The translations under genes were made by a program, and so were the position numbers. From Bin87 sp965221295 (GTDB taxonomy: Bacteria > Chloroflexota > Dehalococcoidia > Lucifugimonadales > UBA3495): a DNA stretch of 64,000 nt. Positions 9,164 through 17,521 of this stretch are shown here, one piece after another. The DNA is taken from positions 3,286,001 through 3,350,000 of the forward strand of contig OZ244879.1 of assembly GCA_965221295.1 (NCBI GenBank). The letters are read 5' to 3'. The notes under the pieces were generated by a model, which saw nothing but the letters and a program-made list of their open reading frames with translations, was not told where the DNA came from and searched no databases. Within the stretch, counting starts at the first letter, position 1; every line of letters begins with the position of its first letter.

Positions 9164-10738
9164 ATGAAGAAAGCGCTCAAAATCCTAGCCGCCGGCGTGG
9201 TAGGGTTTGCTATCACGCTCATCTTTGTTTCAGTTTTGGCAATTTTGATCTTAGCTAATCTGGTACCAGTGGGTGATGTCTGCCACAGAATAAACGTGCC
9301 AGCATTCCTAACTCCTTTGTGCAGTGAGATCGACGCCCCGGGGGCGGCCTACCTTTTTGCTGTAGGTGGCGTCGTGGCAGGGATCGTCCTGCTGCGCGTT
9401 GCTTCTGGTGCAAAAGGATTGGCGGTTGTCATCACGTTATGCATAGCCACGTTGTCGGGAGCCGTTTACCTAGCGGTGCCGTTAGATCGCGATTTCCTCG
9501 GGGCGGATTATGTTCGCTCCGCAACCTATGCCGTTACTGACTCGTTGAACCAGCGTTCGCCGACCGTGACGCCGATGGGCTCGCTGGCTGATAAGAGTGT
9601 GACCATGCCGGTGCAACAACGGCCTACTGCTATGCCTACTCGCCGGTTCGCGTCCAGGTCGGCTTGGCGTCCGCCCACACCACAAGAGTTAGCCACGTTG
9701 AAAAAGCTGATGCTGGAATTAACCAACGAGGAACGGGCCAGGCATGGCGCTCAGCCGGTCAAACTAGGCAACAATCAATCGCCGCAAACCCACGCAGAGC
9801 AGGCCCTGGTAAATTGTTATTCTTCACATTGGGATATGTGGGGAATGAAACCGCTGTATCGCTACACCCTAGCCGGTGGCGACCAATACACTGCTGAAAA
9901 CGTCAGCGGGATCGACTATTGTCCCAAAACCAGCGATAATTTTCGCGTCAATTGGCAAGAACATTGGGAAAACGATGTGCGTGAAACTGTCGCTGGCTGG
10001 ATTGACAGTCCCGGGCATCATCGCAACCTCGTCGATCATCGGCACACGGTTATGCATGCCGGCATCGCTATCGGCAAATATGGCAACTCAAACATGGTAC
10101 AGGTGTTCAGCGGCGACTACGTAACCTGGACCGAAAAGCCGGGCATCAGCGATGCCACGCTGACCGCGACAGGCCGGATATACAATGCCTTTTGGGACAA
10201 AAATGGCAACTATGCCATGGCCGGTATCTCGTATCACCCACCAACACACTTACTCAGTCCAGGCCAGTTGGCTGGAACATATTGCTTGGAGCCTGACATT
10301 TATGTGGGATCGTTGTCCGCTCCCTTGAAAGAAAGAGAATATTACATCGACCGCGAGACCGGGCGCCAGTACACGGATTACACTACGTACACCAGAAATA
10401 ACAAACAATGCGTGAATCCTTATGAACTGCGGCCGGACAGGCCTGCGCCGTCTTCGTGGGATGCGGCCAACGTACAGTACCGCGCCGCGGTAGAACTATC
10501 CCAAGTGATGCCGAGAGAGGAAAGCGTTGTGTATTCGGTTGTATCGGAACAATTGGACATCAGCCCGGAAGGTAATCAATTTGCGATTCGCGCCGACTTG
10601 TCACCCATCCTGTCGCACTACGGCCCAGGCATATACACCTTGACCATCTGGGCCACCACACCGTCCGGTAAATTTAATCCTGTGGCGCAATATCCGATAT
10701 GGTGGCATACTGAACCTACGATGGGACATCCTTATTGA
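9164..10738 (+). CDS. Membrane-anchored CAP/SCP-domain protein
   Basis: The start at ATG 9164 follows GGAGGGTGAACG. The 524-residue protein has three predicted N-terminal membrane segments (about residues 8-33, 65-83 and 88-108). A Thr/Pro-rich linker leads to a CAP (SCP/PR-1) domain from about residue 178: LTNEERARHGAQPV, TAENVSG, and GWIDSPGHHRNLV carrying the conserved histidines, then VQVFSGDYV. The last 190 residues look like an extracellular beta-rich domain. Bacterial CAP proteins are extracytoplasmic with poorly known substrates. Base composition is visibly more AT-rich than the neighbours and codon use differs, which hints at transfer. It stands alone with no clear operon partner. 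Confidence 0.87.
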   Translation: MKKALKILAAGVVGFAITLIFVSVLAILILANLVPVGDVCHRINVPAFLTPLCSEIDAPGAAYLFAVGGVVAGIVLLRVASGAKGLAVVITLCIATLSGAVYLAVPLDRDFLGADYVRSATYAVTDSLNQRSPTVTPMGSLADKSVTMPVQQRPTAMPTRRFASRSAWRPPTPQELATLKKLMLELTNEERARHGAQPVKLGNNQSPQTHAEQALVNCYSSHWDMWGMKPLYRYTLAGGDQYTAENVSGIDYCPKTSDNFRVNWQEHWENDVRETVAGWIDSPGHHRNLVDHRHTVMHAGIAIGKYGNSNMVQVFSGDYVTWTEKPGISDATLTATGRIYNAFWDKNGNYAMAGISYHPPTHLLSPGQLAGTYCLEPDIYVGSLSAPLKEREYYIDRETGRQYTDYTTYTRNNKQCVNPYELRPDRPAPSSWDAANVQYRAAVELSQVMPREESVVYSVVSEQLDISPEGNQFAIRADLSPILSHYGPGIYTLTIWATTPSGKFNPVAQYPIWWHTEPTMGHPY

Positions 10739-11167
10739 CAAGAAATTGGACATCCGCACCAGCTCGGGTTTCGATTCGTGCTCCAACTACGGGGTCCACG
10801 AAGGGCTACAACACTTGCTCGGCGGGTTCAATGGGAACGGCCTACGCGGATGTATGATCCTCTTTGCTGTAGGTAAACACTATGCCTTTTGCGATCGTCG
10901 CCCCTTTCCCCAGAAATGCGTCTCTGTCAATCCTCAAGCATTGAATTTCGGTAGAATTCGTCCCGTCCAGCGGCGGGCTAAAACTATCACGCGAACGTTG
11001 CGCTGGCTTGGCGGTTGCTTGCCAGGCTACCTCGTCGTAAGGCGGAATCACCGCACGCAACCTACAGGTTTAGCTCGCCTGCAGAAATTATCAGGATCGA
11101 AGCCGTCCATTTGGGGTGCGGCTCCGATCCTGCCATCGCGGATCACGGAAAATTCCGGCGCTGCTCT
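10739..11167. other. Intergenic region with one strong hairpin
   Basis: I found no credible gene in this 429-bp gap; a 164-codon open frame from 10746 has no recognisable family and runs into the opposing hydrolase gene. A strong hairpin spans 11092-11132: CAGGATCG and AGCCG pair with CGGCT and CGATCCTG around a 13-nt loop with one symmetric mismatch. It lacks a T-tract, so it is not a textbook terminator. Confidence 0.5.
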
Positions 11168-11893
11168 TTACCCCTTCAGGTGCTTGGCGAAGAACTCTAG
11201 GGTGCGGGGCCAGGAGCGGTCGGCGGCTTCCTTTTGGTAGCGCGGGCCGGTGAAGTCCATGAAGGCGTGGTCGGCGTCGCGGTACACGTAGAATTGATGG
11301 TCCTTGCCCAGCCGGTTCAATTCCTCGTCGAACTTGCGCATATCGTCTTGGGACGGATTTTCGTCAACTTCGCCGAAGTGGAACAGCATGGGGCAGTTGA
11401 TGTTGGCAGCCAACTCGAAGGGAGGCGTTTCGCCGGCGCCCCAGGTGACCAGCAGATTCCCGCCGTAGTAGGGAGCAACCGCGTTGAAGTGGGGGTTGCT
11501 GGCCGCGGCCAGCCAGGCCACGCGGCCTCCCATGCAGAATCCGGTCACGCCGATGCGGTCGGACACGGCGTCGTGGTTGCGCAGCCAGTCCACGGTGGCG
11601 TTGACGTCGGCGACAATGTCGGGGTCGCTGAGCACGTCCCAGGGCCGCGGACGGGGGTCGGCGTTCATCACCTCGTCGGAGTTGCGGTGGTAGAGATTGG
11701 GGGCGACGGCGGCGTAACCTTCAGCGGCCAGGCGGTCGCAGATGGCGCGGATGAATTCGTCCACACCGCCGCCGTGCTGGGCCACGACCACTGCGGGATA
11801 TGGCGCGGTGAAGCCGGCGCTGCTGCTGGGCACGCTGGCGTACATGTCCATTTCGCTGCCGTCAACGGTGAGCTTTTCCCAGAAACTTGCCAT
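11168..11893 (-). CDS. Dienelactone hydrolase family protein
   Basis: The start is placed at ATG 11893, giving MASFWEKLTV, because AGGAGG lies 8 bp upstream; an ATG at 11932 would add 13 residues with no ribosome site. The 241-residue alpha/beta hydrolase has the nucleophile elbow GFCMGG with Cys at about residue 120, an acidic residue in FGEVDENPSQDD and the catalytic His in DADHAFMD. That Cys-Asp-His set is the dienelactone hydrolase (carboxymethylenebutenolidase) triad rather than the Ser version. Members act on cyclic esters in aromatic-compound breakdown, but many are general esterases. Monocistronic. Confidence 0.92.
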   Translation of the reverse strand: MASFWEKLTVDGSEMDMYASVPSSSAGFTAPYPAVVVAQHGGGVDEFIRAICDRLAAEGYAAVAPNLYHRNSDEVMNADPRPRPWDVLSDPDIVADVNATVDWLRNHDAVSDRIGVTGFCMGGRVAWLAAASNPHFNAVAPYYGGNLLVTWGAGETPPFELAANINCPMLFHFGEVDENPSQDDMRKFDEELNRLGKDHQFYVYRDADHAFMDFTGPRYQKEAADRSWPRTLEFFAKHLKG

Positions 11894-12019
11894 GACGAAA
11901 CCTCCTGTTGGCGTCGGGTTTGCAGCCGACATACGAGCGAATGGTCTTCGCCCCTACCATAACATAAACTCGGCGCCGGGCCATCCTCCACCGCCAGTTT
12001 CAGAAGCGCTTCGGCTGTC

Positions 12020-12500
12020 GCTGGAAGAAGCCAACGACCGTTGGTTGCGATCGGCGAGATTGCCACGGCCTTCGGCCTCGCAATGACAGACCGCGGCAAC
12101 TGTCATTGTGAGGAGCGACAGCGACGCGGCAATCCCGTTGCTTGGGCGAACGGCCGCCGGGGCGGGGGCGGACGGGCGTTGGCTGCGGACGACGAGATTG
12201 CCGCGCTGCGCTCGCAATGACAGACCGTGGCAACTGTCATTGCGAGGAGCGCTAGCGACGCGGCAATCCCGATGCTTGGTTGAACGGCCGCCGGGGCTGG
12301 GGCGAACGGCCGCTGGTTGCGGACGACGGGATTGCCGCGCTTCGCTCGCAATGACAGGGGGAGGGCGCTCGCAATGACAGGAGGAGGGCGCTCGCAATGA
12401 CGGTTGGGAGGGGATGCTCTCAAAGGCAGGGAGAGGGAATGCTCGCGATGACAGGGAGAGGGCGCTCGCAATGGCGGTTGGGAGAGGGCGCTCCCAATGA
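12020..12500. repeat. Dispersed palindromic elements and decayed copies
   Basis: Two complete 123-bp elements lie at 12101-12223 and 12235-12357, again bounded by TGTCATTG-GAGGAGCG and CTCGCAATGACAG. A right arm at about 12040-12092 precedes them. From 12358 to 12500 the sequence degenerates into repeats of GAGGGCGCTCGCAATGAC. The whole gap from 11894 to 12666 contains no gene. Confidence 0.93.
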
Positions 12501-12666
12501 CGGCGACAGCCGACTTCACCCGTGGTGAGCGGCGTTCGCAAGGACGTTTGCGGCCGCCTGCCGCAGGTGCAGTGAATGGGCCAAATTTCGTTATGGTATG
12601 ATGTTCTGAAAGTTTCACGTTTTCTGCACTGAAGCGCCAGCCGCTCCCCGATGACTAGAGGTTACG

Positions 12667-13107
12667 ATGCCCCGGTTGACTCCACAGGAAGTTGACGACT
12701 ACCTTGCCGGTCCCCATGTGGGCCATTTCGCCTCTATCCGGCGAAACGGCGGCCCCCATATCTCGCCGGTTTGGTATCAATGGCGCGCCGGCAGCGAACC
12801 GGGCACCGGCGTCATAACCGTAGTATCCGGCGAATCCGCCGTCAAAACCCGCAACGTTCGCCGCAACCCCAAAGTATCCCTCTCCGTCGCCACCGACGAA
12901 TGGCCCTATCAATACGTGATTCTCGAGGGCGACGCCACGGTGACCACGGACGACATCAGGGAGGCGGTGCGCTCCATATTTTCCCGTTATGAGGGCGCTG
13001 AGCGCGGAGAAGAAGACGCCAACGAGCTGACCCAGGGCGGTCAGCAGCTGGTGGCCATCGTGATTCACGTCAAGCGCATCCTATCCTGGAAGGGAGATGT
13101 TGAGTAA
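12667..13107 (+). CDS. PPOX-class (pyridoxamine 5'-phosphate oxidase-like, F420/FMN) protein
   Basis: This 146-residue protein begins MPRLTPQEVDDYLAG and has the split-barrel pattern of the PPOX superfamily: GHFASIRRNGGPHISPVWY for the first strands, TRNVRRNPKVSLSVA, then YVILEGDATV. This subfamily binds F420 or FMN and reduces or oxidises small organic molecules in the cytosol. Its end overlaps the start of the following FAD oxidoreductase by 11 bp, indicating a two-gene operon. The substrate is not deducible. Confidence 0.88.
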   Translation: MPRLTPQEVDDYLAGPHVGHFASIRRNGGPHISPVWYQWRAGSEPGTGVITVVSGESAVKTRNVRRNPKVSLSVATDEWPYQYVILEGDATVTTDDIREAVRSIFSRYEGAERGEEDANELTQGGQQLVAIVIHVKRILSWKGDVE

Positions 13108-14293
13108 CGCGATACCCAACGCGCCGGCCACCGCCGACGCCGTTATAGTCGGCGGCGGCGTGATCGGCTGCTCTATCCAGTATCATCTGGCCAGGCTGGG
13201 GGTGACCAACACGGTCCTACTGGAACGCGATGTCTTGGCGTCCGGCAGCACCGGCCGTTCTCAGGCCATCTGCCGGATGCACTATTCCAATCGAATCACC
13301 ACCCAGTTGGCGTGGCAGAGCCTACAGGTATTCGCCGATTTCGACGAACGCGTGGGTGGAACGTCCGGGTTCGTGCGCACCGGCTACCTGGTAGTGGTCA
13401 ACGAGGCGGATCAGGACGGACTGGAACGCAACGTCGCCATGCAGCAGGAACTGGGGGTGCCCACGTCGGTGGTATCCCAGGACGACCTGTCCCAGGTGGC
13501 GCCCATGGTCACGCTGTACAATGACGAACGGGCGGCCTGGGAACCCAATTCCGGCTACGCCGACCCTTACCAGGTTACTGTCGCGTACGCGGCCCGAGCC
13601 CGGGAGGCTGGCGCGCGCATCCTGACGCGCAACCCAGCGGCGGGAATCGAAGCGCAAAGCGGCAGAGTGCAGGCCGTCGTCACCACCGCCGGCGACCGCA
13701 TTGCGACAGAAACCGTAATTGTGGCCGCCGGCCCCTGGTCCAGGCGCGTGCTCGCCGGCGTGGGAGTCGAAGCGCCGCTGATCCCCGTGCGCCACCAGGT
13801 CGCCACCGTCGCGCGGCCCATCGAAGCCGTTCCCCATCATCCCACGGTGGGCGACATCAGCCAGTCCTTCTCCTTCCGACCCGACGGCTCCAACTTCACC
13901 ACCATGGGCTTCGGGGATGACGAGGAAGAATCCGACCCTGAAATCTACCCTCAGGGGCTGGAGATGCCACAGGCGGCGGCCGCCCGCGCCAAGCTGGGCC
14001 GGCGGGTTCCCGGAATGTCGGACGCGTACTACAGGGGCGGTTGGTCGGGTCTTTTCACCACCACGCCAGATTGGCATCCCATTTTGGACGCGACGCCCGG
14101 CGTGGGAGGGCTATACTGCGCCATCGGATTCAGCGGCCATGGGTTCAAGTTGTCGCCAGCGGTAGGCAAATCCGTCGCCGAGTTGGTGGTGGAAGGAAGG
14201 GCACGGGACGTTGACCTGGCGCCTCTGCGCTTCACCCGGTTCGCCGAAAACGACCTGCTCCAGTCCAGCTACCGCTACCGGGTGCTGGCGTGA
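13097..14293 (+). CDS. FAD-dependent oxidoreductase of the DAO/sarcosine oxidase family
   Basis: This 398-residue protein starts at ATG 13097, preceded by GGAAGGGAG and overlapping the PPOX gene. The FAD-binding Rossmann motif is VIVGGGVIGCSIQYHLARLG near residue 17, followed by a glutamate that binds ribose in LLERD. The C-terminal GLYCAIGFSGHGFKLSPAVG is the second FAD contact typical of sarcosine oxidase, glycine oxidase and dimethylglycine dehydrogenase-like enzymes. It probably oxidises an N-methyl or amino acid substrate. A link to the glycine cleavage genes at 16144 is possible but only by proximity. Confidence 0.92.
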   Translation: MLSNAIPNAPATADAVIVGGGVIGCSIQYHLARLGVTNTVLLERDVLASGSTGRSQAICRMHYSNRITTQLAWQSLQVFADFDERVGGTSGFVRTGYLVVVNEADQDGLERNVAMQQELGVPTSVVSQDDLSQVAPMVTLYNDERAAWEPNSGYADPYQVTVAYAARAREAGARILTRNPAAGIEAQSGRVQAVVTTAGDRIATETVIVAAGPWSRRVLAGVGVEAPLIPVRHQVATVARPIEAVPHHPTVGDISQSFSFRPDGSNFTTMGFGDDEEESDPEIYPQGLEMPQAAAARAKLGRRVPGMSDAYYRGGWSGLFTTTPDWHPILDATPGVGGLYCAIGFSGHGFKLSPAVGKSVAELVVEGRARDVDLAPLRFTRFAENDLLQSSYRYRVLA

Positions 14294-14353
14294 CGGACGG
14301 TTGAAGACGGCAGTGTATCGTCTGAGGAATAGCCTGTCTTGCCGAGGTCGACA

Positions 14354-14791
14354 ATGCGCCAGCGTAAGCGTAAGGGAAGCGGGAAGATTAAAAAAATCAC
14401 TCCTCATGGGGCAATGAGTTGCGAGGTTCGCGCAGAGTTGGAATCGGCGCGCTATGTTGGCAACCCACAGCATAAACGCTGGCCAGCCGATTATGGCCTT
14501 AATCCTCCGGCCGATCCCCGTCCCAACAAATCGCTTTGTGATGGACTACGCCCAATTAAAAAAAGAGAAGCCATCGAACTGTTCCGTTCTGGCATTGGGT
14601 TAGACATGGTAAGCGTTGATCTGGATCACCGAGGCCTGCCCAAGCGCGTATGGGCGGTTGACGAATACGGTGAAGCCTACGAGGCGATGTCGAGCGCTGA
14701 TGGCAAATACCATGGGTATCGTCTTTACAGAGATCAGGATATGAGAGATCTTGTCATCGCAGAGTGGAACAGAAGGAACCAGCTACCATGA
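14354..14791 (+). CDS. Unknown protein, first gene of a coupled pair
   Basis: The start at ATG 14354 is 8-9 bp after GAGG; TTG 14339 is an alternative. The 145-residue product opens with a very basic stretch (MRQRKRKGSGKIKKI). It then carries WPADYGLNPPADPRPNKSLC, a short helical part and the C-terminal segment LPKRVWAVDEYGEAYEA ... YHGYRLYRDQDMRDLVIAEW. I recognise no named family, though the motif set looks like a conserved hypothetical type. Its TGA overlaps the next ATG (ATGA), so translation of the 440-residue partner should be coupled. Size and basic N-terminus suit a nucleic-acid-binding or antitoxin-like role, which is inference only. Confidence 0.75.
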   Translation: MRQRKRKGSGKIKKITPHGAMSCEVRAELESARYVGNPQHKRWPADYGLNPPADPRPNKSLCDGLRPIKKREAIELFRSGIGLDMVSVDLDHRGLPKRVWAVDEYGEAYEAMSSADGKYHGYRLYRDQDMRDLVIAEWNRRNQLP

Positions 14792-16110
14792 ACGAATTGC
14801 AGATTGCCTTGTCTCAAGAAGTTCTGGATGAGGGCCCGGACTACGAGAAGGCCACTTTTGGCTTGCTTGAAATCAAGGCGCAAGATCAAATTCTTACTGC
14901 GGCTACCAGAGCGGAAGATAACGGGAATCGTTGGGTTAGCGGCCCTTACGTTTCGGGCTATCATCTCGCGGAATGGCTGGTTTGGAACTGGTGGCGACTG
15001 AGATGGGAACCGCCTTTGCCACGGGGAACGGCGTCCTATGATTGGAATATGAGCCACCGTATGCCCAACATCGGAGAGGGCTATTTCTGGCCCAATATCA
15101 CCATAGAGTCAGATGGCCTGCACTGCGATCTGGCCTCTCGCGGATCGGACCCTTCGGATTCTCCGTATTTTTTCTACAACGGAGCCGACTTGGCCACCAT
15201 ACCGGCAAATGACTTTGAAAGCGCCGTGGACCTATTCGTAGCGTGCATCATGGACCGGCTGCGCGGTGAAGGGATTCGTGGCACCAACCTCCAGACACTG
15301 TGGGACGACTTGGCATTCGAACGGAAAGATCCGGAATCTGCCCGTTACCGACGCATTGAGGCTATGCTTGGCTTTGACCCAGACGAAGCGAAAGAGGAGA
15401 TGATTGAGGGGTACATTAGAGACAAAGACCAGCTGGGCGAAAACTCCCTGGAGGAACTTGCTGCTGCCACTTTCCGCCACATGGTGTCGGCCCTCCAAAT
15501 CGCCAACGACACCAAATCTCTCGGATATGAGTTGAACGTAGCCGACGGAATCCATGTTACAGGCTCCATCCATGAGCAGTGGGGGCTGCGACCCGCCTGG
15601 CGTGTGGGTGTCGCAACAGCAACAGCGGTACGGCAAGAGGCTGGTTTTACAGACGAACCCATCAGCGACCAGAAATTGGCTGGGTTGGCGGGCATTTCAG
15701 AAAGTAGCTTGATCTCGCGCCAGTGCAGTAACAGATTGTCGTGGGTAATGCGGCAAGACGCAACCCGTAGTCGCGCGGTGTTCGGGTCGTCTTGGCATAC
15801 CAATCGGCGCTTTGCTTTGGCGCGCTTGATCGGAGACAGGTTGTTTGGTGAAAGGGGCTTCACTGTTGAGGAACCGCTGACGCCGGCGACCCGGTCGTTC
15901 AGTTACCGCCAAAAGGCTCAACGCGCATTTGCGGCGGAGCTGTTGAGTCCATGGGAACTTGTTGAAGGAATGTTGAGCAATGATTATTCCAAAGAAAACC
16001 AGAAAAAGGTCGCCGCCCATTTCGTCGTGTCGGAGATGGCCATCAGCACATCGGTGGTCAACCGGACTGGTATTGGCCGCGAAGAATTGCAACGATGGAT
16101 GACCACATAA
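14788..16110 (+). CDS. ImmA/IrrE-like protein lacking the zinc motif, second gene of a coupled pair
   Basis: The start at ATG 14788 lies in an ATGA overlap with the upstream gene and follows AGAAGGA; GTG 14764 would add 8 residues. The 440-residue protein has no clear family in its first 300 residues. The C-terminal part matches the ImmA/IrrE layout: RFALARLIGDRLFG at the position of the usual AHELGHLL, then QKAQRAFAAELLSPWELVEG, and KVAAHFVVSEMAISTSVV. Both histidines and the glutamate of HExxH are replaced (ARLIGDRL), so a catalytically dead scaffold or sensor is likely. Composition is less GC-rich than flanking genes. With its partner it forms a compact two-gene unit between housekeeping genes, as is typical of defence or toxin-antitoxin modules. 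Confidence 0.78.
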   Translation: MNELQIALSQEVLDEGPDYEKATFGLLEIKAQDQILTAATRAEDNGNRWVSGPYVSGYHLAEWLVWNWWRLRWEPPLPRGTASYDWNMSHRMPNIGEGYFWPNITIESDGLHCDLASRGSDPSDSPYFFYNGADLATIPANDFESAVDLFVACIMDRLRGEGIRGTNLQTLWDDLAFERKDPESARYRRIEAMLGFDPDEAKEEMIEGYIRDKDQLGENSLEELAAATFRHMVSALQIANDTKSLGYELNVADGIHVTGSIHEQWGLRPAWRVGVATATAVRQEAGFTDEPISDQKLAGLAGISESSLISRQCSNRLSWVMRQDATRSRAVFGSSWHTNRRFALARLIGDRLFGERGFTVEEPLTPATRSFSYRQKAQRAFAAELLSPWELVEGMLSNDYSKENQKKVAAHFVVSEMAISTSVVNRTGIGREELQRWMTT

Positions 16111-16143
16111 TCTATTGCTAATCCACCCCCGGAGCTACCCTGC

Positions 16144-17469
16144 ATGGCCACCAACTTCCAATCTCATTACATCCCCAACACTCCGATGGAGCAGGATGCC
16201 TTGCTGGCCTCCATTGGCCTGCCCAGCATCGATGATCTGTTCGCGGACATCCCGGACGCCTACCGCAACCCGCCTCTGGATCTGCCCGCCCCTCTGTCCG
16301 AGCTGGAAATCCAGCGTGAACTCAACGAACTGGCGGCGCGAAACCGGCCACTGGCCAGCGGCCCTTCTTTCCTCGGCGCCGGCTCCTACCACCACTTCAT
16401 ACCATCCATCGTCAAGGCGATCATGACCCGGGGCGAGTTCCTGACCGCGTACACGCCCTACCAGCCTGAAGTGTCTCAGGGCACGCTGCAGGTGATCTTC
16501 GAGTTCCAGACCATGATCAGCGCCCTCTACGACATGGAGGTCGCCAACGCCGGCATGTACGACGGCGCCACCAGCCTCGCCGAGGCCGTGCTGATGGCTT
16601 GCCGCGTCACGCGGCGCCAGCATGTCATCGTCGCCGACACCGTATCGCCGGCCTACCGGCAGGTCATCGCCACCTATTGCCAGGCCCAGGGCATCACCAT
16701 AGATGCGCCGCCTCCGGACCAGATCGACGCCGCCGTAACGGAAGCCACCGCCGGAGTCGTGGCCCAATACCCCAACTTCTACGGCTCTTTGGAAGACCTG
16801 AAGGCATTGGGCGAGGCGGCCCACGCCGACGGCGCGCTTCTCGTCGTGTCAGCCGACCCGCTGGCCATGGGGGTGCTGACGCCACCCGGTCGATTCGGCG
16901 CCGACATCGTTACCGGAGAGGGTCAGCCCTTGGGCATCCCGCCATCCTTCGGCGGTCCCTACCTGGGCCTGTTCAGTTGCCAGCAGCAGTACATACGGCA
17001 GATGCCCAGCCGGCTGGTCGGACGCACCACCGACACCGAGGGGCGCGTCGGTTACGTACTGACCCTGCAGACTCGCGAGCAGCACATCAGACGCGAGCGC
17101 GCCACCTCCAACATCTGCACCAACGAGGCCCTGTACGCTCTGGCTTCCTCAATTTACCTCGCCGCGATGGGCCGGAACGGGCTGCGCCAGGTTGCCGAAC
17201 TTTGCTACCACAAGGCGCATTACGCCGCTGCCGAAATCGACAAACTGGATGGATACTCCCTACCTCAGTCCGCGGCGTTCTTCCAGGAATTCGTGGTCGC
17301 CTGCCCCAGACCACCGGCCGAAGTCAACCGGCAACTCATGAAACGCAACATCTTGGGCGGCCTGGATGTCAGCGACCGGTTCGACAACGGAATGCTGTTC
17401 TGCGTTACCGAAATGAACTCCCGCGCCGAAATCGACTCCCTGGTTTTGGCGCTCTCAGAAATCGGATGA
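16144..17469 (+). CDS. gcvPA: Glycine dehydrogenase (decarboxylating) subunit 1
   Basis: This 441-residue protein is the N-terminal half of the glycine cleavage P-protein. It starts HYIPNTPMEQDALLASIG and contains FLGAGSYHHFIPS, FLTAYTPYQPEVSQGTLQ and MYDGATSLAEA, all standard for the alpha subunit. With GcvPB it forms the PLP enzyme that decarboxylates glycine and passes the aminomethyl group to lipoyl-GcvH. GGAG lies about 10 bp upstream of the ATG. gcvPB follows after 52 bp. GcvT and GcvH are not in the window. Confidence 0.97.
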   Translation: MATNFQSHYIPNTPMEQDALLASIGLPSIDDLFADIPDAYRNPPLDLPAPLSELEIQRELNELAARNRPLASGPSFLGAGSYHHFIPSIVKAIMTRGEFLTAYTPYQPEVSQGTLQVIFEFQTMISALYDMEVANAGMYDGATSLAEAVLMACRVTRRQHVIVADTVSPAYRQVIATYCQAQGITIDAPPPDQIDAAVTEATAGVVAQYPNFYGSLEDLKALGEAAHADGALLVVSADPLAMGVLTPPGRFGADIVTGEGQPLGIPPSFGGPYLGLFSCQQQYIRQMPSRLVGRTTDTEGRVGYVLTLQTREQHIRRERATSNICTNEALYALASSIYLAAMGRNGLRQVAELCYHKAHYAAAEIDKLDGYSLPQSAAFFQEFVVACPRPPAEVNRQLMKRNILGGLDVSDRFDNGMLFCVTEMNSRAEIDSLVLALSEIG

Positions 17470-17521
17470 CCAGACGACGCCTGAGCGCCCAGATTTCACT
17501 AAATTGGCGACCGGCAGATGA

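Noticed and set aside
10746..11240. 164-codon open frame on the plus strand
   Set aside because: No ribosome site, no recognisable domain, and it overlaps the end of the dienelactone hydrolase gene.
16111..16143. Glycine riboswitch before gcvPA
   Set aside because: Only 33 bp separate the genes, too short for an aptamer, and no paired glycine aptamer sequence is visible.
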